Below are positions 1 through 7,245 of a stretch of DNA of 16,843 nt, piece by piece; within the stretch, counting starts at the first letter, position 1, and each line of letters starts with the position of its first letter. This DNA comes from JBKPCD01 sp046727175. GTDB taxonomy: Bacteria > Acidobacteriota > Vicinamibacteria > Vicinamibacterales > 2-12-FULL-66-21. The stretch lies in assembly GCA_046727175.1 (NCBI GenBank), contig JBKPCD010000088.1, forward strand, positions 1 through 16,843, read 5' to 3'. The notes beneath the pieces were generated by a model. That model ran no database searches, was not told the DNA's origin, and saw only the letters and a list, made by a program, of their open reading frames with translations. The position numbers and the translations under genes are program-made.

Positions 1-150
1 TACTACGACCTCAATACCCGGGTTGAGTGGAAGCGCGACGGGAAAGCGGAGTTCTCGACCAAGGGTATCGACAGAGTGTATATCGATGAGAACGGGTCAC
101 CAGCACGCGCGAGCCTCATCAAGATCAGTACCGACTGCGGCGGCTCGTGA
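1..150 (+). CDS. C-terminal fragment of an unidentified protein (cut by window edge)
   Basis: Frame 1 is open from the first base to a TGA at 148-150 and gives 49 residues ending in ISTDCGGS. The fragment alternates charged and hydrophobic residues (VEWKRDGKAEF, then DRVYIDENGSP), which suggests beta-strands. It vaguely recalls the end of a SnoaL/NTF2-like fold, but that is too weak to name. The start lies outside the window. The gene converges on the minus-strand gene ending at 332, with a hairpin between them. The opposite-strand frame here reads through low-quality sequence and looks like a shadow. Confidence 0.5.
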   Translation, partial: YYDLNTRVEWKRDGKAEFSTKGIDRVYIDENGSPARASLIKISTDCGGS

Positions 151-277
151 AATATCGTAGAAGCGTCCTCAGTTGATCGCGGCACCCAGCGTGCTCGATG
201 GGCGATTCACCGTCGCGACTTCGCGGCCTTTCGGATATTTTCCTCAACGTGACGGATGTCAATTCATCGAATCGCAG

Positions 278-301
278 ATTCGCTAAATCCTGGTAGCGAA
301 T
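278..301. terminator. Perfect 8-bp inverted repeat between convergent genes
   Basis: ATTCGCTA at 278-285 is repeated as TAGCGAAT at 294-301 around an 8-nt loop. It lies about 30 nt past the stop of the minus-strand gene and about 130 nt past the stop of the plus-strand one. The stem is AT-rich and has no T-tract on either side, so a classic rho-independent terminator is not shown. It may only slow polymerase or stabilise a 3' end. Confidence 0.25.
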
Positions 302-331
302 TGGCGCCGGACTGCCGCGATCACCGCAACC

Positions 332-2455
332 TCATCGCCGCGGCAGCTCGAGCAACACGATGTCGGAATGCTCTTGCACTTGCTGCAAGACGATGTCATG
401 CCCGTCCAGTGAGATGTCAAAGTCGCCTACGTCGAAGTCTGCAGCGAGATCCGTCAACTGATGCTCGGCGCCGGTTTCCAGATCGATCAGCCACAGATCC
501 TTATGCCGGATCTCTCCTCGCAGGACCACAAGGGACCCCCGCCCCGGCATGAAGCATAGATGTCTGGCGCCGCGGGTCAGCGTGAGCTTGGGCAGGGGGT
601 ACGCGCTGCCGTCGGCCTTCACTGCCTTGACCTCGAATGTCGTCCCGATGTCGGCCCCTGAGAACACAACGATATCGCCATCAGGCGACCACACCGGATC
701 GACTGAATACTCTTGGACCAAGGGCGTCGGTGAGCGGCCGTCGAGAGGAACGTTGAAGAGGCGCGGGATGCCGTCGGCGACGACAGCCACCGTAATGTAC
801 TGACCGTCCGGCGTCCAGGCCGGATCGCCTTGCAGCTCGAGCGACCTCGTGATGATTCGGGCGTTCGTGCCGTCCTCGTTTACAACGCACAGCATCGTCT
901 GTCCGTTCTGCCTGATCGAAAACGCAATGCGACCATCATCCCGCCCGATGGCGGGCCCTCCTATGATCCTCGTATCAGACGCGCTCCACAGCTCGGTCGC
1001 TCTGTCGCCCTGCAACTTCCAGATACTGTCTGTGGCACCTTTGGAGGAGACGTACAGCAGGTAGCCGGCGCCCAGCCTCGGAGAGGATCCGTGGCCGGTC
1101 TTCAGCGGGATGCGACGCGCCGACGACGTCTCGGCACGTGCGCCTGCGATGGACAACCGCCAAAGCGTCCCCTTCGGACTCGCGATTGTCGCCACCAGTC
1201 GGTGGCCGTCGGCGCTCGCCGCGAGCGAGGTGTACCTGTCGATGCCAAAGCTCACTCGGCGACGAATGCGGCGGTCAAGATCGAGGCTATGGATCCACGG
1301 CCCCGAACCGTCTGAGTCGCTAGCGAGGTAAAGCAGTGTCCGCGCGTTCAAGAAGACTGGGTGGCTTACGAGCGAGTCATGATTCGTGATCCGTTCGGGC
1401 CTTCCTCCGGTGGGCCTGATCCGCCAGATGTCCAAGCGATTGGGTAGCGCACCCTGGACGAAGTAGATGAACGCCTGATCCGGGGACCACACGAGGAAGT
1501 GACTGTGAAGACCGGGCGGGGCTGAGAAGATTTTCCGCGCTTCAGACGACCGGCCCGAATCGCTCACGTACATCGGATCACCGGGCCCAGGTGTGTGGTA
1601 GACGAGACGAGCGCCATCGCCGGACCAGTCGAATTCGGCCGCGCCATCGAGATAAAGTCGCGGCTCTCCCCCCACGACGGGCGCCGCCCAGATAGCGATG
1701 TTGGCTTGAGTCGGACCGGCGGGCCTCCGCGTCCAGAACGTGACGAGGGTACCGTCGGGTGAGAACCCGAGCGTGCGAACTGACGGGTTCACGAGCTCCC
1801 GTTCGCTGCCCCGCGTCAGGTTGTGAAACTCACCGCTGCCAACCTGGGTCAGCCACAGGTCCATTTGCCCGTCGCGATCTGAGAGAAAGGCCGCGTATCG
1901 CCCGTCGCGGGAGACCGCGGCCGCCTGCTCAATCCCGTCAAAGTCGGTAAGCTGACCAAATCGGGCATTCGCCAGCGGATTCTCCCGAGTTGGGTCGGGT
2001 CGCCGGAACTGCCAGATCGTCAGCACCGCGACCAGAACTGCCCCCGTTGCCGCCAAGAGCCAGACGCGAGGCGGGCGGCGTCGCGCCGCCGGGGTGGCAG
2101 CCTCCTGAGCTGAAGTGCCGTTGACCGACTGGAGGTCGCGCTCCACGTCCCCGACGAACCCACGTTCGGCTGCCGGGCGCTCTTCACCCGGTCGTGGCCC
2201 TCCTTGGACGGCTTCGTCGACGAGAGCCGGACTGCGCCTCCGCCCCCAGGCGTCGAGATCGGTCCTGAAGGCATAGACCGATCCCATCTTGTCGTGCACG
2301 TGACGGTGCACGGGCATGCCTTCCCGCTTCTCCCAGCGTTGCACCGTCGTCACGTCGCGCTTCATGTACGCGGCGATTTCCTTCCACGAGTCCAGTCGGT
2401 CGTCGGGGGGCCGATCGAATGGCGACGGTGAACCTGGCGAAGGGGAGTCGCTCAT
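332..2455 (-). CDS. Membrane-bound HTH transcriptional regulator with C-terminal TolB/WD40-like beta-propeller
   Basis: The 707-residue protein has three parts. Residues 20-73 are a MerR/excisionase-type helix-turn-helix (DSWKEIAAYMKRDV, TVQRWEKREG, then GSVYAFRTDLDAW), a DNA-binding module common in Acidobacteriota. Residues 130-149 form one hydrophobic helix (VWLLAATGAVLVAVL) preceded by an RRR stop-transfer cluster. From about 165 to the end are PD40/TolB-type propeller blades with repeated SPDG, SGDG and TPDG turns (AWTPDGQYI, VWSPDGDIV). The layout is CadC-like: cytoplasmic DNA binding and an exported sensor. Ligand and targets are unknown. I chose the ATG at 2455 (MSDSPSP) over the longer frame from 2539, because the extra 28 residues are poorly coding and the upstream hairpins fall there. 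No clear Shine-Dalgarno is visible. It is divergent from the cupin gene at 2664. Confidence 0.85.
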   Translation of the reverse strand: MSDSPSPGSPSPFDRPPDDRLDSWKEIAAYMKRDVTTVQRWEKREGMPVHRHVHDKMGSVYAFRTDLDAWGRRRSPALVDEAVQGGPRPGEERPAAERGFVGDVERDLQSVNGTSAQEAATPAARRRPPRVWLLAATGAVLVAVLTIWQFRRPDPTRENPLANARFGQLTDFDGIEQAAAVSRDGRYAAFLSDRDGQMDLWLTQVGSGEFHNLTRGSERELVNPSVRTLGFSPDGTLVTFWTRRPAGPTQANIAIWAAPVVGGEPRLYLDGAAEFDWSGDGARLVYHTPGPGDPMYVSDSGRSSEARKIFSAPPGLHSHFLVWSPDQAFIYFVQGALPNRLDIWRIRPTGGRPERITNHDSLVSHPVFLNARTLLYLASDSDGSGPWIHSLDLDRRIRRRVSFGIDRYTSLAASADGHRLVATIASPKGTLWRLSIAGARAETSSARRIPLKTGHGSSPRLGAGYLLYVSSKGATDSIWKLQGDRATELWSASDTRIIGGPAIGRDDGRIAFSIRQNGQTMLCVVNEDGTNARIITRSLELQGDPAWTPDGQYITVAVVADGIPRLFNVPLDGRSPTPLVQEYSVDPVWSPDGDIVVFSGADIGTTFEVKAVKADGSAYPLPKLTLTRGARHLCFMPGRGSLVVLRGEIRHKDLWLIDLETGAEHQLTDLAADFDVGDFDISLDGHDIVLQQVQEHSDIVLLELPRR

Positions 2456-2466
2456 GGTGCGTCCAG

Positions 2467-2490
2467 CCCCGACCCGAAGCGAAGTCGGGG
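2467..2490. promoter_or_regulatory. 7-bp GC hairpin in the leader of the HTH–propeller gene
   Basis: CCCCGAC (2467-2473) and GTCGGGG (2484-2490) form a perfect stem with a 10-nt loop. On the minus strand it would sit in the 5' leader, ending about 11 nt before the chosen ATG at 2455. There it could mask ribosome entry. It could instead be a REP-like palindrome. Function is inferred from position only. Confidence 0.35.
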
Positions 2491-2502
2491 ACGCGATTGT
2501 AG

Positions 2503-2530
2503 CGTCGGTTGCCGGCGGCGGCAATCGACG
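2503..2530. promoter_or_regulatory. Strong 12-pair inverted repeat in the divergent intergenic region
   Basis: CGTCG-G-TTGCCG (2503-2514) pairs with CGGCAA-T-CGACG (2519-2530) around the tetraloop GCGG. All positions are Watson-Crick except one G-T. No T-tract follows on either strand, which argues against a terminator. Lying between divergent genes, one of which encodes a DNA-binding protein, it is a candidate operator. Confidence 0.4.
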
Positions 2531-2579
2531 GCATTCCACGGCACCCCCATGGATCTAGCGCAGCGCCGCGACTTGCGGC

Positions 2580-2608
2580 TTGTTCCGACCGTACTGGCTG
2601 CCTATCGT
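2580..2608 (+). promoter_or_regulatory. Weak sigma70-like promoter candidate for the cupin gene
   Basis: TTGTTC at 2580-2585 and TATCGT at 2603-2608 are 17 bp apart, with 3/6 and 4/6 matches to consensus. The -10 lies 55 nt before the cupin ATG. Such matches occur by chance in this much DNA, so this is only a candidate. Confidence 0.2.
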
Positions 2609-2663
2609 GCGCGAGTGGCTCTCCGAACTAGAGCCAAACGCGAAAAGCGAAAAGGAGAAGGAA

Positions 2664-3194
2664 ATGCGACCAAGGCCACTATGGGTCCTGATACTCGGCA
2701 CGCTCATCCTGGGTGTGACCGTCTACTTGGGAAAGGTCCAGGCGACGCCTTCGGCGGGATTCACAGCCACCACCCTCGCCGTCGGCCGCTTCGGCGATAT
2801 CAATGCCAGCAGCCATGTGTTCTTCCCCGACGCCTCCGAGGGACCGCAGATGAGAAACCTCTGGCTCTCGTTCCAGAAGACGAAGGGGCCCTCCGACCTC
2901 TATGTCCAGAGCAACGTCTGGGCGCCGGGGGGAACCACGGGCTGGCACACTCATCCGAGTCACAGCCTGATCATCGTCACGGCCGGGACTCTGACAGCCT
3001 ATGACGGAGATGATCCCGGGTGCACGGCGCACGTCTACACCGTAGGGATGGGCCTCGTCGATGAGGGCGGTGACCATACGCACGTGATTCGGAACGAAAG
3101 TTCGCTCGAGGCCCGTACGGTCGCCGTCCAGCTCATTCCGGCAGGCGCCACGAGGCGAATCGACGCCGCAGGCAATGCCGCCTGCCCGTTTTGA
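2664..3194 (+). CDS. Exported or membrane-anchored small cupin-domain protein
   Basis: This 176-residue protein has an N-terminal hydrophobic helix (residues 6-22, WVLILGTLILGVTVYLG) that is either a signal peptide or an anchor. A cupin fold follows. Motif 1 is GGTTGWHTHPSH with H95 and H97, then G108 in VTAGTL. The usual glutamate of the motif is not visible. Motif 2 is VDEGGDHTHVIRNES with H138, H140 and N144. These histidines should bind a divalent metal. The reaction cannot be predicted, since single cupins range from sensors to dioxygenases. The ATG at 2664 is chosen because AAAGGAG (2651-2657) sits 6 nt upstream and the hydrophobic leader begins just after it; the longer frame from 2580 adds a poorly coding segment. 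It is divergent from the HTH–propeller regulator. Confidence 0.85.
   Translation: MRPRPLWVLILGTLILGVTVYLGKVQATPSAGFTATTLAVGRFGDINASSHVFFPDASEGPQMRNLWLSFQKTKGPSDLYVQSNVWAPGGTTGWHTHPSHSLIIVTAGTLTAYDGDDPGCTAHVYTVGMGLVDEGGDHTHVIRNESSLEARTVAVQLIPAGATRRIDAAGNAACPF
3168..3192 (+). terminator. Possible intrinsic terminator overlapping the end of the cupin gene
   Basis: GCAGGC (3168-3173) and GCCTGC (3180-3185) form a 6-bp GC stem with a 6-nt loop. CCG and four T residues (3189-3192) follow, running into the stop codon. The short T-run and the overlap with coding sequence keep confidence low. Confidence 0.3.
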
Positions 3195-3236
3195 GATCGC
3201 CGCAGCTCGATGCTCACGTTTTCGGTGGAGTGACCT

Positions 3237-3380
3237 GTGCCTAGAACTATTACGTTCCTTCTCGCCGCAGCCTGCGCTGCTGACCGACATAGCTACGACG
3301 CAGGAGGCCAGTGGATCCCGTCACCGGAACGGTGCGTTTCCCGAGACACCGGATCGCGAGCTTCCGAACGTCAGCCATAG
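3237..3380 (+). CDS. Possible small secreted peptide (47 aa, GTG start)
   Basis: An open frame runs from GTG at 3237 to TAG at 3378-3380. GGTGGAG (3224-3230) lies 6 nt before the start. The peptide begins MPRTITFLLAAACAAD, which looks like a short signal peptide with a cysteine at residue 13 resembling a weak lipobox. The rest (SYDAGGQW, then IPSPERC) is polar and unrecognised. It lies between the cupin gene and the lipoprotein gene on the same strand. It may equally be a chance frame in a 282-bp intergenic stretch or the remnant of a larger gene. Confidence 0.25.
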   Translation: MPRTITFLLAAACAADRHSYDAGGQWIPSPERCVSRDTGSRASERQP

Positions 3381-3476
3381 CGCTCAGGAATGGCGCAGAT
3401 CCTAGCGGCAGTCCGGTTTTTCAGTAGCTGACGTTTCGGAGCTCGCCGGAGGTCCGGTCGCTCCAAAGGAGTTCAC

Positions 3477-4196
3477 ATGCCGAATTCGACCAACGTGCGA
3501 AAACTGTTTCCGGTACGTATCGAAGTTGTCAGCAGCCTCGGGCTCGCTCTCGCCTTGATGGCGTTCCTGATCGCCGGGTGCGACGAGCGGTCCACGCCGG
3601 TGTCGCCCAGCCCGAATGGGTCGACCGCACATCTCAGCCACGATGTGGTGGAAGCGTCGGTCAGCCACAACGCGGGCGCGCACGAGGAAAAGGGCTACAT
3701 CGATGGGTGGTTCGGCGGCACCAACGTACGCTTGTACTACACGAAGTTGTACTTCTGCTCGGTGCCGCCGGCAAGCGGGGCCGACACCGGCTGCGAGATC
3801 GGCGCCGACGCCGAGGTCACTCCTCGCCCAGGACAGATACGAACGATTTATGCCATCGCCCCTGTCGGGTTCCAACCGGATCCGACGACGCTCGCTTGTC
3901 CGCCCGGGAGCACTTGCCTCAATCACCCAGCCATGATCGACGCGTCACGAGTGGGCGGACGAGGAAACGGTCCGGGCTTGCCCCACAGCCACATCGTGGA
4001 TGAACACGGCGGAGGATGGAGGCACACCGTGAACATCCGCGTGTTCAATCTCGACGCGTGGAACCAGATCGCGGCGGCCAAGAGTCTTGCGAAGGTGCGC
4101 GAACTTCAAGGCGATCCGGCGATCGGCCGGCCAGGGGTCATCAGCGCGGACACCCCGACGAACATCTTCTTCTTCATCGCCTCGTGGAGAGAGTAG
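3477..4196 (+). CDS. Predicted lipoprotein of unknown function
   Basis: This 239-residue protein has a type II signal peptide. A hydrophobic core (residues 20-33, LGLALALMAFLIAG) is followed by the lipobox IAGC with the acylated cysteine at 35, and D36 follows it. The mature part has a low-complexity linker (STPVSPSPNGS). After it comes an apparently folded domain with GYIDGWFGG and LYYTKLYFC, several further cysteines, and a histidine-rich stretch (LPHSHIVDEHGGGWRH) that could bind metal. It ends in FFFIASWRE. I recognise no named family. The start is well supported: AAAGGAG at 3465-3471 lies 5 nt before the ATG. The TonB-receptor remnant overlaps its stop codon, so the two may once have been translated together. 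Confidence 0.75.
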   Translation: MPNSTNVRKLFPVRIEVVSSLGLALALMAFLIAGCDERSTPVSPSPNGSTAHLSHDVVEASVSHNAGAHEEKGYIDGWFGGTNVRLYYTKLYFCSVPPASGADTGCEIGADAEVTPRPGQIRTIYAIAPVGFQPDPTTLACPPGSTCLNHPAMIDASRVGGRGNGPGLPHSHIVDEHGGGWRHTVNIRVFNLDAWNQIAAAKSLAKVRELQGDPAIGRPGVISADTPTNIFFFIASWRE

Positions 4197-4605
4197 AAGC
4201 CACAGAATCTGGACGCACGACATTCCTCCTCGCCGTTGCGTGCGCGTGGCAGCCCGCCGTGGCCGCCGCGCAGATGTAACCGGAACCCTGATCGGGACCG
4301 TGCACGATGTACAAGGCGGGACTCTTCGGGGTGCGGTTGTCCGCGTGACCTTCCCCGCACTGATTGGCGGACCGGAGAAACTGATCACGAACGACAATGG
4401 GCAGCTGCGCTTCCCCGCCCTGCTTCCCGGAACGTACGTGCTGGACATCGAGCTCCCGGGATTCGCCGCTTATCACGAAGGAGATATCCGCATCGGCGTC
4501 TGCGCCCGGCGAACGATACAGGACGCGAGTTCCTCGGGTGCCGTCGGAGCGGTTTCCTTCGCGTACTCTGTGAATCGCGTCCACCGTGTCCTCCGGAGAT
4601 CCTAG
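4184..4605 (+). pseudogene. Frameshifted, truncated TonB-dependent receptor (signal peptide plus carboxypeptidase-regulatory domain)
   Basis: A GTG at 4184, inside the end of the lipoprotein gene, opens a frame giving a signal peptide (TTFLLAVACAWQPAVAAAQ). It stops at TAA 4277-4279. One frame over, the sequence continues as VTGTLIGTVHDVQGG, then GAVVRVTFPALIGGP, then GQLRFPALLPGTYVLDIELP and GDIRIG. This is the CarboxypepD_reg-like domain that precedes the plug of Acidobacteriota TonB receptors. One missing base near 4277 would rejoin the two halves. After about 4503 the similarity ends, and the frame runs into unrelated sequence to TAG 4603-4605. The plug and the whole barrel, several hundred residues, are gone. 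The gene is dead or makes only a short periplasmic fragment. Confidence 0.7.
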
Positions 4606-6683
4606 ATCGGTCGCTTCAGAACCGGGATGTCGCCATCGACGCCCCAAGTGACCGTCGTCCAATTCATCGTGCTCGAGTAGACGATCCACCAGGCACCGGT
4701 CGATGGACGGAAGACCGCTATGTCGGCTTTGCCATCGCCATCGTAGTCGCCCGGCACTGGGATATCCGTGGCGGCACCCCACTGATATGTTTCCCATGCC
4801 GTGTAGCTGGTGCTCGACTTGAGAATGAACCAATGGCCGCCGGCGGGACGATAGACCGTCATATCGGTTGTGCCGTCGCCGTCGTAGTCGCCCGGGAGGG
4901 GGATATCCGTGTCGATGCCCCACTGATACGTGCTCCACGCCGTATAGTTGGTGCTCGACCTTAAGATGAACCAACGGCCACCAGCGGGACGATAGACCGC
5001 TATGTCTGTTGTGTGGTCGCCGTCGTAGTCGCCCGGGACGGGAATATCCCCGCCTTCGCCCCACTGATACGCGGCTCCCGCCCTGTAGTTGGTGCTCGAC
5101 TGGAGGACGAACCAATGGCCACCGGCGGGACGATAAACCGTGATGTCAGCTTTGCCATCGCCGTCGTAGTCGCCCGGCATCGCGACGTCACCAGCCTCGC
5201 CCCAGGTGACCGCCACCCAATTCATCGTGCTCGAGTAAACGATCCGCCAGACGCCGGCGGAGGGACGAAAGACGGCGATGTCAGCTGTGCCATCGCCGTC
5301 GTAGTCGGCCGGTACCGGGACGTCACCAGCCTCGCCCCAGGTAACCGCCGCCGAATTGGTCGTGCTCGAATGAACGATCCACCAGACGCCGGTCGAGGGC
5401 CGAAAGACCGCGATGTCGGTCCTGTGATCCCCGTCGAAATCACCAGCAGGCGGCGGCGCTACCGTCACGGGCACAATTTTGCGGATTGTCCCGAGCGAAT
5501 GGCTCACGACGTACAGCTCGCCAGCCGCGTCGGTGCCGAACGAGCTGATGTTACCAAGCTGCGCGCTGCCACCCAGGGCTGCGGTGTGCTCGACGACGCT
5601 CGATGCGCTCGCCTCACCGGTTGTCGGATCGATCGCGAGGCCGAGCGACCACACACGCCCTTGTACGAAATCGGCAAAGAAGTACCGACCTCGGTACGTC
5701 GGCCCGAGCCCGGCACCGCGATATACATAGCCACCCGTGACGGCTTGACCAATGCTGCGGTCGTATTCATGAATCGGATCGACAAGCGGGAGAAACGCCG
5801 GCGGGAGCGAGGTCACGTGGTCGTGCGCCCCTTCGCGATTGCGCCAGCCGTAGTTGCGCCCACCACGATTCGCCGGCTCGTGATCGATCTCTTCCCACCC
5901 GCTCTGGCCCACGTCACCGACGATGAGGGCGCCGGTCCCACCGCGTGCCGGGTCGTCGAAGCTGTAGCGCCACGGATTCCGCCACCCGAAGCTCCAGATC
6001 TCCGGGCGGGTCCCGGACGGTCCAGCTGCGAGAAACGGGTTGTCAAATGGCACCGCGTAGCCGGTCGGATGGTCGTCGGGCACATTCACGTCGATACGCA
6101 GCATCTTGCCAAGCAGCTCGGAGGGATTCTGAGCGCGATGGTCGGGGTCATTGGCCGAACCGCCATCCCCCAACCCAATGTAAAGAAAGCCGTCCGGACC
6201 GAAGGCGAGGTGGCCGCCGTTGTGGTTCGCAAACGGCTGCGTAATGAAGGCAGGACCGCTCGGTCCGCCCCAACGCAGATCGAAGCGTGAATCGGCGTCC
6301 GCCAACAAAGGATTCACCTGTGAGCGGCGAAAGCGGGCGATGACCGTGTTGCCGAAGATGTCGGTAAAGTTCACGTAGAAGCGCCGACTTGAAACGTGGT
6401 CCAGTGCGAATGCCATCCCCAGTAGTCCCCGCTCTCCCTCGAAGGAGACTGCGCGTGTCAGGTCGAGAAAGTCTGGAGAAAGCACCATCCCATTCTGGAC
6501 AACGCGAATGCGCCCGGCCTGCTCGACCACAAACTGAACTGTCGGGTCGGTGGGATCCTGGACGAATGCAACGGGAAACGCGAAGCCAGTCGCGTAGACA
6601 TGCGCAGACAGCTCAGTCTGCGCGTGACCGGGAACGGCCCACGTCAGGAGCGCGACAATCGCTACCGGGCGAAGAAATCTCAT
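4602..6683 (-). CDS. Exported PQQ-dependent sugar (glucose/sorbosone-type) dehydrogenase with C-terminal FG-GAP repeats
   Basis: The 693-residue protein has a Sec signal peptide (VAIVALLTWAVPGHA, cleavage near residue 21). Residues 30 to about 400 form a GSDH six-bladed propeller. The PQQ-site signature NHNGGHLAFGPDGFLYIGLG carries H154, the likely general base. It is followed by SFGWRNPWR (R235) and GDVGQSGWEEID. The family oxidises aldoses or related sugars outside the cytoplasm and passes electrons to the respiratory chain. Residues 415-693 are six FG-GAP/VCBS-like units that begin D(F/Y)DGD, as in Ca-binding loops. The start is the ATG before the signal peptide; no strong ribosome site is visible. 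The stop shares a CTAG palindrome with the TonB remnant stop, so the two run tail to tail. The substrate is not determinable. The long open frame on the opposite strand is a shadow. Confidence 0.85.
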   Translation of the reverse strand: MRFLRPVAIVALLTWAVPGHAQTELSAHVYATGFAFPVAFVQDPTDPTVQFVVEQAGRIRVVQNGMVLSPDFLDLTRAVSFEGERGLLGMAFALDHVSSRRFYVNFTDIFGNTVIARFRRSQVNPLLADADSRFDLRWGGPSGPAFITQPFANHNGGHLAFGPDGFLYIGLGDGGSANDPDHRAQNPSELLGKMLRIDVNVPDDHPTGYAVPFDNPFLAAGPSGTRPEIWSFGWRNPWRYSFDDPARGGTGALIVGDVGQSGWEEIDHEPANRGGRNYGWRNREGAHDHVTSLPPAFLPLVDPIHEYDRSIGQAVTGGYVYRGAGLGPTYRGRYFFADFVQGRVWSLGLAIDPTTGEASASSVVEHTAALGGSAQLGNISSFGTDAAGELYVVSHSLGTIRKIVPVTVAPPPAGDFDGDHRTDIAVFRPSTGVWWIVHSSTTNSAAVTWGEAGDVPVPADYDGDGTADIAVFRPSAGVWRIVYSSTMNWVAVTWGEAGDVAMPGDYDGDGKADITVYRPAGGHWFVLQSSTNYRAGAAYQWGEGGDIPVPGDYDGDHTTDIAVYRPAGGRWFILRSSTNYTAWSTYQWGIDTDIPLPGDYDGDGTTDMTVYRPAGGHWFILKSSTSYTAWETYQWGAATDIPVPGDYDGDGKADIAVFRPSTGAWWIVYSSTMNWTTVTWGVDGDIPVLKRPI
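4605..5441 (-). repeat. Six tandem FG-GAP-type units of 45-48 codons within the dehydrogenase gene
   Basis: Each unit begins DYDGD or DFDGD, continues (A/T)DI(A/T)V(F/Y)RP and ends in a GD(I/V)P turn. Two sub-types are visible. Type A has FRPS-G-WWIVYSST and VTWG (units 1, 2 and 6, counted from the N-terminal side). Type B has YRPAGG-WFIL-SSTNYTA and YQWG (units 3, 4 and 5). The order A-A-B-B-B-A suggests local duplication of B units inside an older A array. On DNA this appears as a 135-144 bp periodicity with good nucleotide conservation. Confidence 0.85.
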
Positions 6684-7245
6684 TCTGCGGATCGAAGAGA
6701 TAGTTTACCTTCCGCAGGACGTCGGAAATGTACTGTAACGCAAATTGCTCTTTGACGGAGCGAACAACGCTCCGCTGCGGATTGCAGTTCGGCGCGCAGA
6801 ATGGTGTCCGAATGACACGCACACGTGCCCTCAGGTGCTTTGATGTCCTCGCTCCACCTTTCGCCAGGCCCGATACGCCTGTCGTACCAGACCGTGATGA
6901 CGCCGTTTCTCTCCATGAGGCTCGAATCCTTCGACCGAACTGGCCGCGCTGCTCCCGCCGCCGATTCGATCCCGCGCGCTTCGCACCGCCCTCGACCAAC
7001 TTGACGCCGAAATCCAGAAACTCCAGGAGGAGGCCGCCCTTGCTGCCTGAAAAACTTGCCTCAACTCGTAAGATCTCACGCTTAGAAAGTGTCGAGGCGG
7101 GACGTTCGGTGGTTCCGTACGCAACCGATGGAGTGGGAGTGTGGGGAGAATGGGTTACCGCAATGACTGCCGTTCACACGGCGCGTAGCGGAAACCCTCG
7201 AGCGTCCGCCTTCACCGAGGGACTACGGCAGTAGACTGGCGATCG
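6684..7245. other. 562-bp stretch with no intact gene
   Basis: It holds a TIR-like fragment on the minus strand (6836-6919). A perfect 7-bp hairpin, CGGAGCG-AACAA-CGCTCCG, lies at 6756-6774. A longer-looped inverted repeat (CTGCGGA 6685-6691, TCCGCAG 6711-6717) lies just upstream of the dehydrogenase start. A start-less plus-strand frame (6919-7050) ends in a coiled-coil-like LDAEIQKLQEEAALAA and may be the tail of a lost gene. The longer open frames across the stretch are arginine-rich shadows. Confidence 0.5.
6836..6919 (-). pseudogene. Fragment of a TIR-domain protein
   Basis: The minus frame reads LMERNGVITVWYDRRIGPGE followed by RWSEDI. This matches the segment of bacterial TIR domains where an 'L-eReG-I-vWhDrrI-pGeeW-eI' pattern is characteristic. 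The N-terminal 'FISYSH' strand and the 'DiilllvS' strand are not found in frame on either side, so only about 28 codons are recognisable. It is probably the relic of a TIR effector or signalling gene. Confidence 0.4.

Noticed and set aside
2679..3290. 203-codon minus-strand frame opposite the cupin
   Set aside because: The cupin has a ribosome site, a leader helix and metal-binding motifs. The antisense frame has none of these.
4174..5115. 313-codon minus-strand frame beside the dehydrogenase frame
   Set aside because: It is an alternative reading of the FG-GAP repeats and of the strand opposite the TonB remnant. Its repetitive RPGRLRRR pattern comes from the repeat DNA.
4605..5441. Regular repeats suggesting a CRISPR array or DNA-level tandem repeat
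   Set aside because: The period is 135-144 bp, a multiple of three, and every unit encodes an FG-GAP motif in the dehydrogenase frame. There are no short repeats with unique spacers.
5013..6290. 425-codon open frame on the plus strand
   Set aside because: It lies opposite the dehydrogenase, which has clear motifs in its own frame. The product is Arg/Val/Pro-rich without a domain.
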